From Gracilaria caudata (Eukaryota > Rhodophyta > Florideophyceae > Gracilariales > Gracilariaceae): a stretch of DNA of 24,948 nt. The stretch spans positions 1-24,948 of the forward strand of contig JASCIV010000308.1 in assembly GCA_030374735.1 (NCBI GenBank). Direction: 5' to 3'. The position numbers and the translations under genes were made by a program. Shown here one piece after another: positions 1 to 9,016 of this stretch (within the stretch, counting starts at the first letter, position 1; every line of letters begins with the position of its first letter). The notes beneath the pieces were generated by a model that worked only from the letters and a program-made list of their open reading frames with translations, did no database searches and was not told where the DNA came from.

Positions 1-1746
1 CACTACGCCCCTTTTCGCTGGTGCGGCGCGTGTGGTTTTGGCACTTGCAGAACGCCGACGCGCGATGCTGCTGCGTCCACGACGAGCGACGCGGCTCCTC
101 TCGACGCGTTGTGCTGCGTGCCGCTCGTAACCGCTACTCGGGGTTCGTGATCGGGATCGTGTACATACCCAAACGCACGTCGTCGGAGATTTCGGGCGCC
201 GAACGCACATGACGTTTCTGAACTGGGGCCGCGCACACCCGTGCACGGCCCCTGTTTGCATGTCTTGACCTTAAACTGCGTCCGCCCCGCGCGTAACACC
301 CGTGTGCACCCAAGCTCGCTCCCGGCATTCAGCGTTTCGCACGCCGTCCATCAGCTCCGTCAGCTCGTCGCACGGCTCGTCACTCACCACGCGCTCGTAG
401 TCCATCCGCATCGGCAAACCCGACGACGACCAAGCCAAAATTTCGAGCCAGCTTGCCCGTGTCGTCAACCTTCTTGGTCACACTCATGTCGTCGAAACCA
501 CAGCTGCTTCCATCCGCAGTTGCACTTGAGCACAAACGCCGCCTTTGCCACTGCGCCACTGTCATCGTTACACGCCGCCATCAACAACATGCCCAGCTCA
601 ACGCTCGACAACACACAATCGAGGTGCTGCGTGTACGCGCGTACCTAACCTTCATTCTGTACAACTCCTCGCACATATCGTCCTTCACAAAACACCCCAA
701 CAAACACTCAGCCGCAGCGCACAGCCCACCATCCTGCACGCGCGTCGCACACGGACATGTCGCGTCTGCCCATCAGCGCACATGCAAGCCCGTTCACGCG
801 CATACGCCGCTCCGTGAATGCGCCGCACGCCACCAGTGTCTCGTCGTGCGTCACGTCGGCCGCGCACCACTCCGCAGCCACCCTGAACGCCGTCTCTGGT
901 CTCCCCGCATACCATGTTGCGCGCCGTGCCGTCCATGCGCGACACCACCCCGCACCCCCGCGCATCACTTCACCTCGTCGCCATAGCCGCTGCCACAGCC
1001 GCTCCGTCGCCGATGCTTTCCCGAGCCGCAATATGTGTCTACCGCCGCCATGCGCGTACGCACCACGTCGACGAACAGCAGCAACGGTAAGCGCGTATGT
1101 CCCGTGCCGCTCCACGCAGCATGGCTCCACGACGTCGCCCACGAGCCAGGTGTCGGCGAATTGTGCTGGTGTACCCATTCGGCTGTATCATCGCGTGCTC
1201 GCCCTCCGCCATGTCAGAGCTGCGCGGCAGCGCGCGCACGAATGTCACAGCATCCATGCCCAAGGACGGCGTTCGCTGCTGTGGATGCGCTGCATCTTGA
1301 GAGTACGGAATGGCACCGCAACGAAGCGTGGAAAGTGCTCAGCGTACTCGTCTCCTTTCGAGACCAGTGTGGTCATCTGTGCCATGACGTCGCCCAGCCC
1401 CGCGGCTGGGAGCGACGATGGTGTTCATGCGTTGCGATCGGTGCGGTCTTCAGGTCCGCAGGTCACTCGTCTCAAGCACAGCGCGCGTCTCGCGCAGCAC
1501 ATCACTCCCTTTCGTATTGTGCCCACCTTGCTCTTTGACACCGGCCGCCGGCTTACGTACCCATAAAAAGAAGAAGACACCGGCCGTCAGCTCGATATGC
1601 AACAAGGGACGCATCTCCGCCAAGCACGTTTCCGCCAAGCACATCCCGCCGTGGCCGGTACCGATGTAAACAATGGACAGGCGCAGCGCAGAAGGTCCAT
1701 ACTCGTGCCACTCGGTGCGCGGGGCGAACGTCGTGCGACGAAGATT
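1..1746 (-). pseudogene. Unrecognised protein, reading frame broken into many pieces
   Basis: I do not recognise this gene. On the minus strand a series of overlapping open segments reads as plausible protein but keeps changing frame. They run from 1746-1450 (containing GTGHGGMCLAETCLAEMRP), through about 1400-1245 (MAQMTTLVSKGDEYAEHFPR), 1263-1150, 1178-1100, about 1100-960, 948-870, 890-708 (TERRMRVNGLACALMGRRDM), about 620-460 and 468-271, to about 210-130. Several switches are explained by one extra base, for example near 1183 (before MGTPAQF) and near 1093 (before PLLLFVDVV). The first switch can instead be removed by a 61-nt GT-AG intron at 1466-1406. The segments are GC-rich and nearly free of in-frame stops. 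The gene probably begins right of 1746 and may run off the left edge. It is either a young pseudogene, a gene with very short introns, or a stretch with base-calling indels. Its function is unknown. Confidence 0.5.
1406..1466 (-). other. Candidate 61-nt spliceosomal intron
   Basis: On the minus strand a GTGACC donor at 1466 and a CTCCCAG acceptor ending at 1406 would join two protein-like segments in frame, giving ...ETTAGLGDVMAQ.... This removes the TGA at 1452-1450. The acceptor has only a short pyrimidine run. No branch point was identified, and the donor is not a strong consensus. Confidence 0.3.
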
Positions 1747-2329
1747 CTAATCAATTCAAGACGCCGGTGCCGATCGCATCGTGGGAATCGTGCACATCGC
1801 GAGCGGCCTGTAAGACTGCGGAAGCATACTTCGATGAGAGCGTGCCGCGAGCGCATCAAAGACATCCCCGCGAACAGGCTCCCAGCTTCTAGAGCCGTAT
1901 CACATGGCTAAAAGAGCTGCATCGGCAGAAGGGCACGTGATCCACGGCTTTGATAGCGAGGCAAGTCATGGCTGAATTGCTGTCATCGTGGACGCCACTA
2001 CTCTCGACCGATGTAGAACATCTCGGCGGCAATCGAGGCTGCTGTCATAAAGAGAGAAAGCAACTTTTTCCAAATCAACAATGCTCTCTTATTTGGTGTC
2101 CTCGTCCGCCGCCGACAAGAGTTTGGGTGTGATGCAGCCGTCGCCAACGAGGTGCGTGTGACCTTGCTCCTTTCCTGTTGCAGCTACCGTCGTACTCTTT
2201 CGTGCTCCGCGTTTGTCCTAGCGATTTAAACCATTACGCCCTTTACTAAGCTTACCATAATAACCTCGACGTATCTGCGCATGGCATAGTGTGTATTCGT
2301 CATGTTCGACCCACCTACTTGAAGGGTTA
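1747..2329. other. Gene-free stretch
   Basis: No convincing gene is seen. A 104-codon plus-strand frame at 1597-1911 and shorter ones overlap the disrupted minus-strand gene and look like its shadows. The 5' end of that gene may lie here but could not be placed. Confidence 0.4.
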
Positions 2330-3049
2330 AACGTACTCTCTGCAACTTTGCCGTCCATACCAACAGAGATTAAAGTCCGGTACAACCGGTGGAAGATTCG
2401 AGCATGGATCTACCACGGTCAGGTCCGGAGATGGCCTGCAAACATAACGCTCATAGCAATCGAAAACGCTGACTCTCCCGAGAAAGCAAATTTCGGCGTT
2501 GGCAACACCTTCAACGGGCGCACATTGACCATTATCGAAACTTCACGCCATATAACCTCCAACACCAGGAGCGACTTCGATTTCCATCGGTCGATGATGA
2601 GCTTGTCAATGCGAACTGCACGGAGTATGACGAAGGTCCCACGGACGTTGGGCTTGATGCAAAAGAAAGAGCAGTTGATAAAGACTCCCAATTTGTTCAT
2701 CAGAAGCTATTGCGATCTCATCCGTCCCGTCATTGACTATACCTCCCAACTTCCATTATCCCGGAAAATGACACTCCAACAACATTCCCTTCACCTTATG
2801 AAGCAAATCTGTGAAAGAGCTGCTCTCCGCATCAACATAACACGCGGAGATATAAGTTAGCCCATCGCTGGAGATAGTGCTTAACTCGGACGCACACCCA
2901 TCGGCAGATGCTCGGCGTAAGTGAAACGAGTGTCCTTTTTCTCTCCGATAACTTTTGTAGAGCTCAAAACAAAAACAAAACAGAGCACAGTTAGTTGAAA
3001 TCGCGCGTCGCTCCACCCAGCCAGATAGAGCTACGTTGGATGCGGTCAT
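2330..3049 (-). pseudogene. Possible stop-riddled relic of an unknown coding sequence
   Basis: Starting at an ATG at 3049, one minus-strand frame reads as plausible protein for about 720 nt, broken only by in-frame stops and never by a frame change. The stops are TAA at 2758-2756, TGA at 2608-2606 and a further TGA near 2542. The first 97 codons contain DGLTYISACYVDAESSS. The part between the first two stops contains DGTDEIAIASDEQIGSLYQ. No family was recognised. Two of the stops are TGA, as expected if CGA codons lost a C by deamination. The protein-like impression is by eye only, and chance open frames of this length occur at this base composition. Confidence 0.25.
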
Positions 3050-3760
3050 ATTCTTTGAAGCCCTGGCCGCACCTCCTACACGTAGCTCTCACGGTAGCGC
3101 TTCCCGACGAGTTCTTCGCAGCGCAAATTTGTAACGCGCGGCGCTGCAGGGGACTTCGTCGGGGGACTACCGTGGGAAAGGCTGGATGCCGCCTACCGGA
3201 AGGAGGAGATGCGATAGCCTCGGCATCTCACAGCTTTTTATCACGGAAGGGGTGGTGGAAGCAGAATTTCCGTTGTGTCCACGTGTCCTGGCCGAACTGT
3301 CGGCATCCAATGTTAAGACTTTTCCCTTTTTTCAAAAGAGAGGAAAATCTTGGGAGAAGCTGCCACCTGCAAAGGTTGTGCGAGCATGCAAGCTGCAGCG
3401 CACACACATGCGCGCTGCGCGGGCCTCCGAGCATCCAGGTGGACAGAGGCACTCGTCAATCAAGCAACAGGGTTCAAGTGCTTGTTGAACCGCGTCAGAC
3501 TTTTTGACCTTCTAGAAGCTGGGTTTGAGCCAGTTCTGGGACGCAAACGCTTCGTTACTAGTCCACAATAACCTTTTTTCCTGCCAAAGCGGCAGGATCT
3601 GCCTACTAACGCCACAGAGTCACTGCGTGCTCCACGGAGGAGGCATAGCTTTCTCTTCAATCTGCGCTGGGTTTTTCTGTGCGTTACTACAACTTCAATT
3701 CTCTTCTCCCAATAGCTGAAATCCTACAAATACGTTCTCAATGCCGTGGCACAGTGTTTT
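3050..3760. other. Gene-free stretch with one small hairpin
   Basis: Only short, mutually overlapping open frames occur here and none is convincing. A 7-bp hairpin (TCCTGCC, AAAGC loop, GGCAGGA) lies at 3579-3597, just after a run of six T. Its orientation is wrong for a classic terminator on the plus strand. The stretch separates the relic on the left from the MnmG relic on the right. Confidence 0.4.
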
Positions 3761-4216
3761 AACGAGGTTGGTAGCGAAGAAATTTGCGGCCTTTCAACGG
3801 AACGCTGAGGTCAGCGCCGCGTATAGAATCGCTCAAAAGATCCTGCCGTGTGGGCTTTGAGTGCTCAGACCAACAAGAGAGAGTGTTCTCAGATGATGAC
3901 CAATGTGTTAAATAAGCGCTCATTGACACCGTTTCTGGATATTAGAGAAGGAATGGTGCATGATTTAATCATCGGTGATAAGGATCACATCGTTGGTGTC
4001 ACTACCTTCCTCGGAGCTGCCTTTCGAACAAAATGTGTCATCATCACTAGTCGCATGTTTTTGCAGGGCACCATTTGGGTTGGCGCGCGCAGCATGCCTG
4101 CAGATCGCGTCGGGGAGCTCCCAGCTATTGGGCTCACACAAACGTTGATGGACCTCGGCTTTGAGACAGGCAGATTGAAAACTGGTACGCCTCCTCGAGT
4201 TGATTCGTCGTCCTGA
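3761..4216 (+). pseudogene. mnmG: MnmG (GidA) relic, internal fragment
   Basis: This fragment belongs to MnmG/GidA, the FAD enzyme that with MnmE installs the carboxymethylaminomethyl group on wobble uridine 34 of tRNAs in bacteria and organelles. Diagnostic stretches are NRSKDPAVWALSAQTNKRE from 3827, LDIREGMVHDLIIG, the degraded FLQGTIWVGARSMPADRVGE, and LGFETGRLKTGTPPRVD at the 3' end, all in family order. In-frame TGA at 3806-3808 and TAG at 3824-3826 interrupt the N-terminal side. Recognisable homology stops at the TGA at 4214-4216, just after GTPPRVD. The N-terminal FAD-binding GGGHAG region and the large C-terminal half are missing. Only about a fifth of a usual 600-residue protein remains, so it cannot be functional. 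An isolated exon is less likely because of the internal stops. Whether it came from an organelle genome or from a nuclear gene for an organelle enzyme cannot be told here. Confidence 0.9.
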
Positions 4217-4792
4217 ACGAAGGAAGGATTACGGTTCAGTAATGGAGCACGTGCTCTCTTGAGCCCACTGATTTCAATTTGGACATGAGGGGCGCGTCGT
4301 TGCTAATTAAAAGTTGGTTGCGACTTGTTTGCCAAACGAGGAAAGTCATGCACTGATGAAGTGGCGGCGATCTGACTCATATCTACCTTGAATTCGGCAT
4401 GAACGTTGGCATGTGTGCAGGCAAGAAGGCACAGAGTAAGTCAGCCGCAGGTGGCGCACATCGTTTACACGTCACATACCTTTCGCTCTGCTCGGTTCTA
4501 CCGAGTTTGACCGGGGGGTGTGGGAGCTCACTACAAGAGAAAAGACATTCAAACTCGGTTCCACCTCGCACCTAGAACAAGAATCGTTTCCCAAGACCAG
4601 AAATTGTTCGGCCAGACATTTTTGTAGCCCGGTTTTCTCAAACATTTTTACATATGCCGACGTTCTTGAGGCGTCGGCTGCCGCGCCGCTCCACCGCCGG
4701 CCACACTTACTCATCCACCCTCGCTCCAAACACGCGCGCCCACCGTTCATATACCGCCCCCTTCTTCCACGTCTAACCCTGATGACTCATGG
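4217..4792. other. Gene-free stretch
   Basis: No supported gene. A 92-codon minus-strand frame with an ATG (4750-4472) is present but has no recognisable domain. It opposes a similar-sized plus-strand frame, so I treat it as chance. Confidence 0.35.
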
Positions 4793-5001
4793 TGATGTAC
4801 GCGCAGTCTTGATGCGCGCAGCAGCCTCCTCTGTGATGTATGCACAAGACTGATGCGCGCAGCCTTCCGTCACGGACACTACGGGGTGATGTATGCCCGG
4901 CTTGCAGCGCGCAGCGGATGCAGCGAAGGCGTAGTACGCAACTTTGCGAGCTCGTCTCACCTGCGTGGTCCGTGATGTGCGCACAGGCCGCGGCGCGCAG
5001 C
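4793..5001 (+). repeat. Four imperfect copies of a 29-30 nt repeat with unequal spacers
   Basis: Copies start at 4793, 4834, 4887 and 4973. Each opens with TGATGT, continues with a variable core and closes with GCGCGCAGC. The spacers between copies are about 11, 23 and 57 nt. The first two copies are the closest to each other, sharing TGATGCGCGCAGC. The unequal spacing and divergence rule out a simple tandem repeat. No coding frame explains the repetition. Confidence 0.7.
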
Positions 5002-5226
5002 CCTGTAGCATTGACGGGTCTAAGTCGGCGGTGTAACGGGGGAGCTCAAAGGTGGGCGATCGTGGTTTTAACCGGGTGTACACGCTGGTCACGCAACCTA
5101 GTCTAAAATCGAACATGCAGAACAACAAGAAAGGGGAGGCGGGTAGGTAGAATCTTGGGAACCGCTCAAAATTGATCACGGGCCTCAGCAAGAGCCGAAA
5201 GGGGGTCCAACGAAGGGGCGGAAGAG

Positions 5227-5733
5227 TTATCTGTCAAAACCAAAATCGGAACCCAGGTTGTGAATGTGAGAACAAGCGGTCGGTCCTGCGTCATCTTCAG
5301 TTGATGTCCACTGAGTAGATGAAACCAATCCCGAATCGACTTCTGACACTGCAATTTCTGTTCGGTACGTGATCTTGTGATGATTGGTTTCCTCGTCTAA
5401 TTCTGCGATGAGTAAGACGGCCACATTTTCCGTTGGGACGATGTTATGGAGTGATCTTGAACATGGAAGATGTAATCCACGGCTTGAAAAACAAGATCCG
5501 CGAATGCACGTCACAATCACGTAATCGGGATTTGGCTGAGGAATCGGGGTTTGATCGAGAAGTGGTTCAGTTGAAGGCAAGATATAAGGTGATTCGGATG
5601 TGAACGGTTCTTCCGATAGTGGGATGTCAGTGGGGGCAGTAGAAAAGACGGTGCTTGGGCTGAATGGAACGGAATTGACTGAAGAAAGTTTGCTGAGGAA
5701 GATGGTTGCGATCACCATCCATAGAAGAGCCAT
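5227..5733 (-). CDS. Putative secreted protein, unrecognised
   Basis: An ATG at 5733 opens a 168-aa frame beginning MALLWMVIATIFLS, a good signal peptide or signal anchor, followed by a serine/threonine/proline-rich segment (roughly residues 22-60). A more structured part has VIVTCIRGSCF and a second cysteine soon after. An in-frame ATG ten codons upstream (5763) exists, but the later one puts the hydrophobic segment at the very N-terminus. The stop follows GSDFGFDR. Another frame (5354-5166) remains open across that stop and also reads plausibly (VLTFTTWVPILVL), so the true C-terminus could differ if there is an indel near 5240. No family was recognised. The export prediction rests on the hydrophobic N-terminus alone. 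Confidence 0.5.
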   Translation of the reverse strand: MALLWMVIATIFLSKLSSVNSVPFSPSTVFSTAPTDIPLSEEPFTSESPYILPSTEPLLDQTPIPQPNPDYVIVTCIRGSCFSSRGLHLPCSRSLHNIVPTENVAVLLIAELDEETNHHKITYRTEIAVSEVDSGLVSSTQWTSTEDDAGPTACSHIHNLGSDFGFDR

Positions 5734-5854
5734 ATCGTATGGTGATGTGAGAGTGTCAAGCACTGGAGTAGTAGAATGTTATCGTTTGGAGTAAGGAGAA
5801 CAAGTCTGGAGATTAAGTGATACAAAAGATAAGTCTCTATTTTGTTCTGCACCT

Positions 5855-6115
5855 ATGTCTCATAAACACCCAAGACTTCGAGACGATGAGGGAAGGAAGA
5901 TCGACAGTCTACACGAGGACGAAACTTGCGAGTCCGACAAAGTCTTTCGTTCACGTAAATCTGTGCGAAGTATGATGACAAAGAGAATACGGTGTGCAGA
6001 CACGGCAGTTCCAGTTCAATTGTGGCATGTTGGGCATTTGGATTCGACGAAGCCTGCAATGCAGCTTGACGATACCGGCTCAAACGTGAAGTTGGACACA
6101 GAGCTCCTGATGTGA
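5855..6115 (+). CDS. Small hypothetical ORF, 86 aa
   Basis: An ATG at 5855 opens a hydrophilic frame (MSHKHPRLRDDEGRK...) rich in charged residues, ending TGA at 6115. It lies 121 bp from, and divergent to, the putative secreted-protein gene, so the two could share a promoter region. A 99-codon minus-strand frame covers the same bases. No domain, signal or membrane segment is seen. It may be a chance ORF. Confidence 0.25.
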   Translation: MSHKHPRLRDDEGRKIDSLHEDETCESDKVFRSRKSVRSMMTKRIRCADTAVPVQLWHVGHLDSTKPAMQLDDTGSNVKLDTELLM

Positions 6116-6307
6116 CTCTATGGTTAGCTCTTACTTCTCGCCTTCTCACCATTGAATGCCAAGTTCCCCCTCGAAATCAATTCTGACTCCACTATGAAGG
6201 GTAATGTTGAAGTTACTCACACGCTAATGTAACCTGCATGCTGGCACCAAGGACAGGTAACAATGTATTTCAACCATTCGTTGTGATGTCGAAGTTCATT
6301 CATGTGT

Positions 6308-6740
6308 TGTGATGGCAGGCAACAAATGCATTGAATGCTCCAACAGTAACACATTGGCTCGCCAACAAGCTACGCGAAGCAGTCCGTGCTTCAAACCAAC
6401 TCGAGACATACATAATAAAACAACGTGTGTCGCTCTGTGCCCCATGACTTCACGTCGATATGATTCGAATGCATTCTCATGTCAGAAGGGCGTCGACCGC
6501 ATGGTTAGAAATAGGCTGATCTCTTGTCCGACATCTCAGAGGTGCTGAACGATTCGCCAAATTGGTAATGCTGTTGCTCTTATCTCTCTCTCCTGACATT
6601 GTCTCAGGACGTGAGACAATGTCCACGAGTCGCATGCCAAGGGTAACACTGATGTTTTCCCCACGAATGCTCAAAACGAATGCTTTCCATATCGAGCTCG
6701 CTTCAAGCACGAGACACGCACACGCGCAATGCGCACTTCA
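6308..6740 (-). pseudogene. Possible stop-interrupted coding relic
   Basis: One minus-strand frame reads plausibly through about 430 nt (for example SIRGENISVTLGMRLVDIVS). It is cut by TGA near 6477 and another TGA about 36 nt further on, then continues as a second protein-like piece. No frame change is needed and no ATG start is evident at the right end. No family was recognised. This is an impression from composition only. Confidence 0.2.
6595..6623. repeat. Perfect 12-bp inverted repeat, 5-nt loop
   Basis: GACATTGTCTCA at 6595-6606 is followed by GGACG and then the exact reverse complement TGAGACAATGTC at 6612-6623. A perfect 12-bp arm this close to its partner is unlikely by chance in 25 kb. 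It could form a cruciform or RNA hairpin, or be a site for a dimeric DNA-binding protein. Confidence 0.85.
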
Positions 6741-7239
6741 CAGCCAACAACCTCAGTTTTTGCTCAAAGGTGTGAGATCTATGACCGACGATATTCGCGC
6801 AAGCTGGCTTGGTGTCGGCACTGTTGACAATGACACCTCAAAATACCCCTCTGGACAACAAGACGATTAGCCAACAGTCTGATTCGGCAATCGTAGCGAA
6901 GGGCAGGGAATCCAAAACGCCTCTGATACCTCACATAAGTTTGCAGCTGATGACAGCTTCCATAACGAAGTTTTGGGTCCTCGTGGTCTCTTTGTTTTTC
7001 TTCGTACGCGTTTGAAGAATACTGAGGGTAGCTGATCCCCCTTTGAGAGAAACACGAGTCCGTTGGTCATGACATGCAATCGTGAAGGAGCTTCGAAACC
7101 GTGTTCAATTGAGCTGCAGAGTCAGACACACGCAATGTGGCAATACACCAATGGTCAGAGACCATGCGTCGCGCCGAATGGGAGTGAAGGTTGTGACGTG
7201 GTAGTGGTAGTGATATGCATGGGGGCGTGTGAGGAAGGC

Positions 7240-7690
7240 CATCCTATCTCAGGCTTTCGCAGATCAATACGGCGAGTCTTCCCTTATATCCACAGGTCCA
7301 GAGTGTTTCAAAATCGTGTGCCCATTTGACACCAAGAACCCGGATCTGCATATCAGTGATGAACGAGGCACATTTCACTGCTTTGGGAGCGACGCGTCTG
7401 GTTCCATAATTGATCTTGAGCAACTTGCCTTCGGACATCGTTCAATTTGTCCAGCACTTAAATCCCAATGCTGACGCCGCTCCGTGATCACCAACTCCCG
7501 AATTGCGTTAGGCGTATCAGTGATAATATCAAACAAACGAAGATCGACTTCCGCTTGAAAGAAACAGATGTACTCTAACATTGGATCTGGAGAAGGGTCT
7601 CTCATGTTTCTTTGTGCCGTATGGTTGGGGTGCATTCCGCACAAGATTCTAAAACTTCGTATAAATCGAACACCGAAAACCGTTGGAAGT
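7240..7690 (-). pseudogene. Possible stop-interrupted coding relic
   Basis: A single minus-strand frame from about 7690 reads as plausible protein, including LEYICFFQAEVDLRLFDIIT and DTPNAIRELVITERRQHWDL. It is interrupted by a TGA at 7377-7375 and then continues (SSLICRSGFLVSNGHTILKH) to a second TGA near 7270. No start, no domain and no frame change are seen. Transposon origin was considered, but no diagnostic motif was found. Confidence 0.3.
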
Positions 7691-8389
7691 CAGAGGAGGC
7701 CAGTTCTTCACTTCAGACCCTAGAAAAGCTGGAGACGGTTGTGTAAAGGTACGCAGTGTTTCATATCGAACGACATCGACTCTGCATGAACCGATCCTAT
7801 GCAAGTCAACGCGAGCTGATTAAGTTTGGCATCTACCTCGAGCTGCCTTGGTGCTTCACGGAGAATGTACGGTTAGACTCATTGTATGAAGTCAGATCAA
7901 GAGCGAAAAGGAACGAGATTCATTTGCAACGGTGCCCCAAGATGAGGTGTCTTTCTGCAGGTACTACTGGTTCGGTTACCATCCAAGCCTCTCTCTCTCT
8001 CTGTTCGGTTGGTGAGGCAGGTCGTCACAAGAGAAGAAGACAGATAGAGAATGAATGGTGTCGTGTTCGTATTCAGGAATGTTGAAATCCGAATTGCGCT
8101 CCCTAAATCGATTGGATCTGCCATGTGAATGTGAAAAGGGGCCTTTGCTTTCGGAGAGCACCACGCTGTGCAAGCCTGCATGTTCGTTTCATGATTCGAT
8201 AAACTTTTGACCGATGTGAAACGAAATAGAAGTCGGTAAAGCTACACGCCCGTTTTGCATCATCATCCTCAGCTACACACTACGTCCGACTTTAGCCTAA
8301 ACCGCAAGTGGTGAAGAACGCACGGCATCATCATGATATCGTCATGTCCGGGGCTTTCAAGCAAACGCATTGAGCTGAAGATTTCCGGT
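7691..8389. other. Stretch without a supported gene
   Basis: Two opposing open frames cover part of this stretch (plus 7756-8085 and minus 8181-7897, the latter with an ATG and 94 codons). Neither has a recognisable domain and I cannot choose between them. A (CT)n microsatellite lies at about 7988-8001. Confidence 0.35.
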
Positions 8390-8635
8390 TCACGACCTAT
8401 GTAGTTGACCCGGTCGTCGCCTTGACCGTTTCTTACTCATGCTGCAACTCGGGATGGCCCGTGACGCACCTGAGCTACAGAGGGGAATGGCTTGGATCAC
8501 TCTGCGTCTTGTAAGGTTATTTCGTATCCTTTCCAGTGTCAGTGTCAAATCCCTAACTAAAGTTTGAGCAAAAGTTTTCCAAAACTGATGCTCTGCTTCT
8601 TCTGCTACTGGAGATCCCAAATGGGAAACGAACAT
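8390..8635 (-). CDS. Small hypothetical ORF, 81 aa
   Basis: An ATG at 8635 opens a frame beginning MFVSHLGSPVAEEAEHQFWK. It has an amphipathic, basic middle (LVRDLTLTLERIRNNLTRRR) and a very basic C-terminus (SMSKKRSRRRPGQ). It lies in the region upstream of the first tandem paralog, in the opposite direction, so it could be a divergent gene. No family was recognised and it may be a fragment or chance ORF. Confidence 0.3.
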   Translation of the reverse strand: MFVSHLGSPVAEEAEHQFWKTFAQTLVRDLTLTLERIRNNLTRRRVIQAIPLCSSGASRAIPSCSMSKKRSRRRPGQLHRS

Positions 8636-8855
8636 TGCACTTCGTGCTCCAGCAAATCAGACCATGCCTGTTTTAAATTGCCTGAAACGTGCGAACAGCA
8701 CAACCATCAGTCGACCGTTCTTCCCCGCTTCAGAAGCCAAACGATCCTTTCAGAGATCATGTGAACGGCGACTGTTTCAATTCAAAGGGGAGAATGCTCT
8801 GAATTCACCCTACGCAACTGCTGAGTCAAATGAACACGGGCTTGTTGTGGAACGG

Positions 8856-8863
8856 TATAAAAG
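8856..8863 (+). promoter_or_regulatory. TATA box upstream of the first tandem paralog
   Basis: TATAAAAG, flanked by GC-rich sequence, lies 161 nt before the ATG at 9017. With usual eukaryotic spacing, transcription would begin near 8885-8892, giving a 5' leader of about 125-130 nt. No equally clear TATA box precedes the second paralog. Confidence 0.6.
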
Positions 8864-9016
8864 GAGCGGCTCCTGTCCCCACCCCCTGGTCCAAAGCTCT
8901 GCCAAGCCGTTGAACGTCTTAGAGTACTCCTCCCCCAGGAACAGTGTCTAGCGCTCTCTTCGGTCTTCACCCTACAATCTTTGCAACTCCATATTCTCGA
9001 GACAAACCACGTTATA

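Noticed and set aside
241..986. Overlapping plus-strand ORFs at the left end
   Set aside because: They are low-complexity, rich in Arg/His/Pro/Ser, and mirror a more protein-like but frame-broken minus-strand gene.
2291..2860. 189-codon plus-strand ORF
   Set aside because: There is no recognisable domain, and the opposite strand gives the more protein-like (though stop-interrupted) reading. Neither is certain.
3579..3597. Hairpin as a Rho-independent terminator
   Set aside because: The T-run precedes rather than follows the stem on the plus strand, no gene ends nearby, and the surroundings are eukaryotic.
4793..5001. CRISPR-like repeats
   Set aside because: The four copies are divergent and the spacers range from about 11 to 57 nt. 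The setting is eukaryotic.
7240..8181. Retrotransposon polyprotein
   Set aside because: No reverse transcriptase YxDD, integrase zinc-binding or DDE pattern, and no long terminal repeats could be found.
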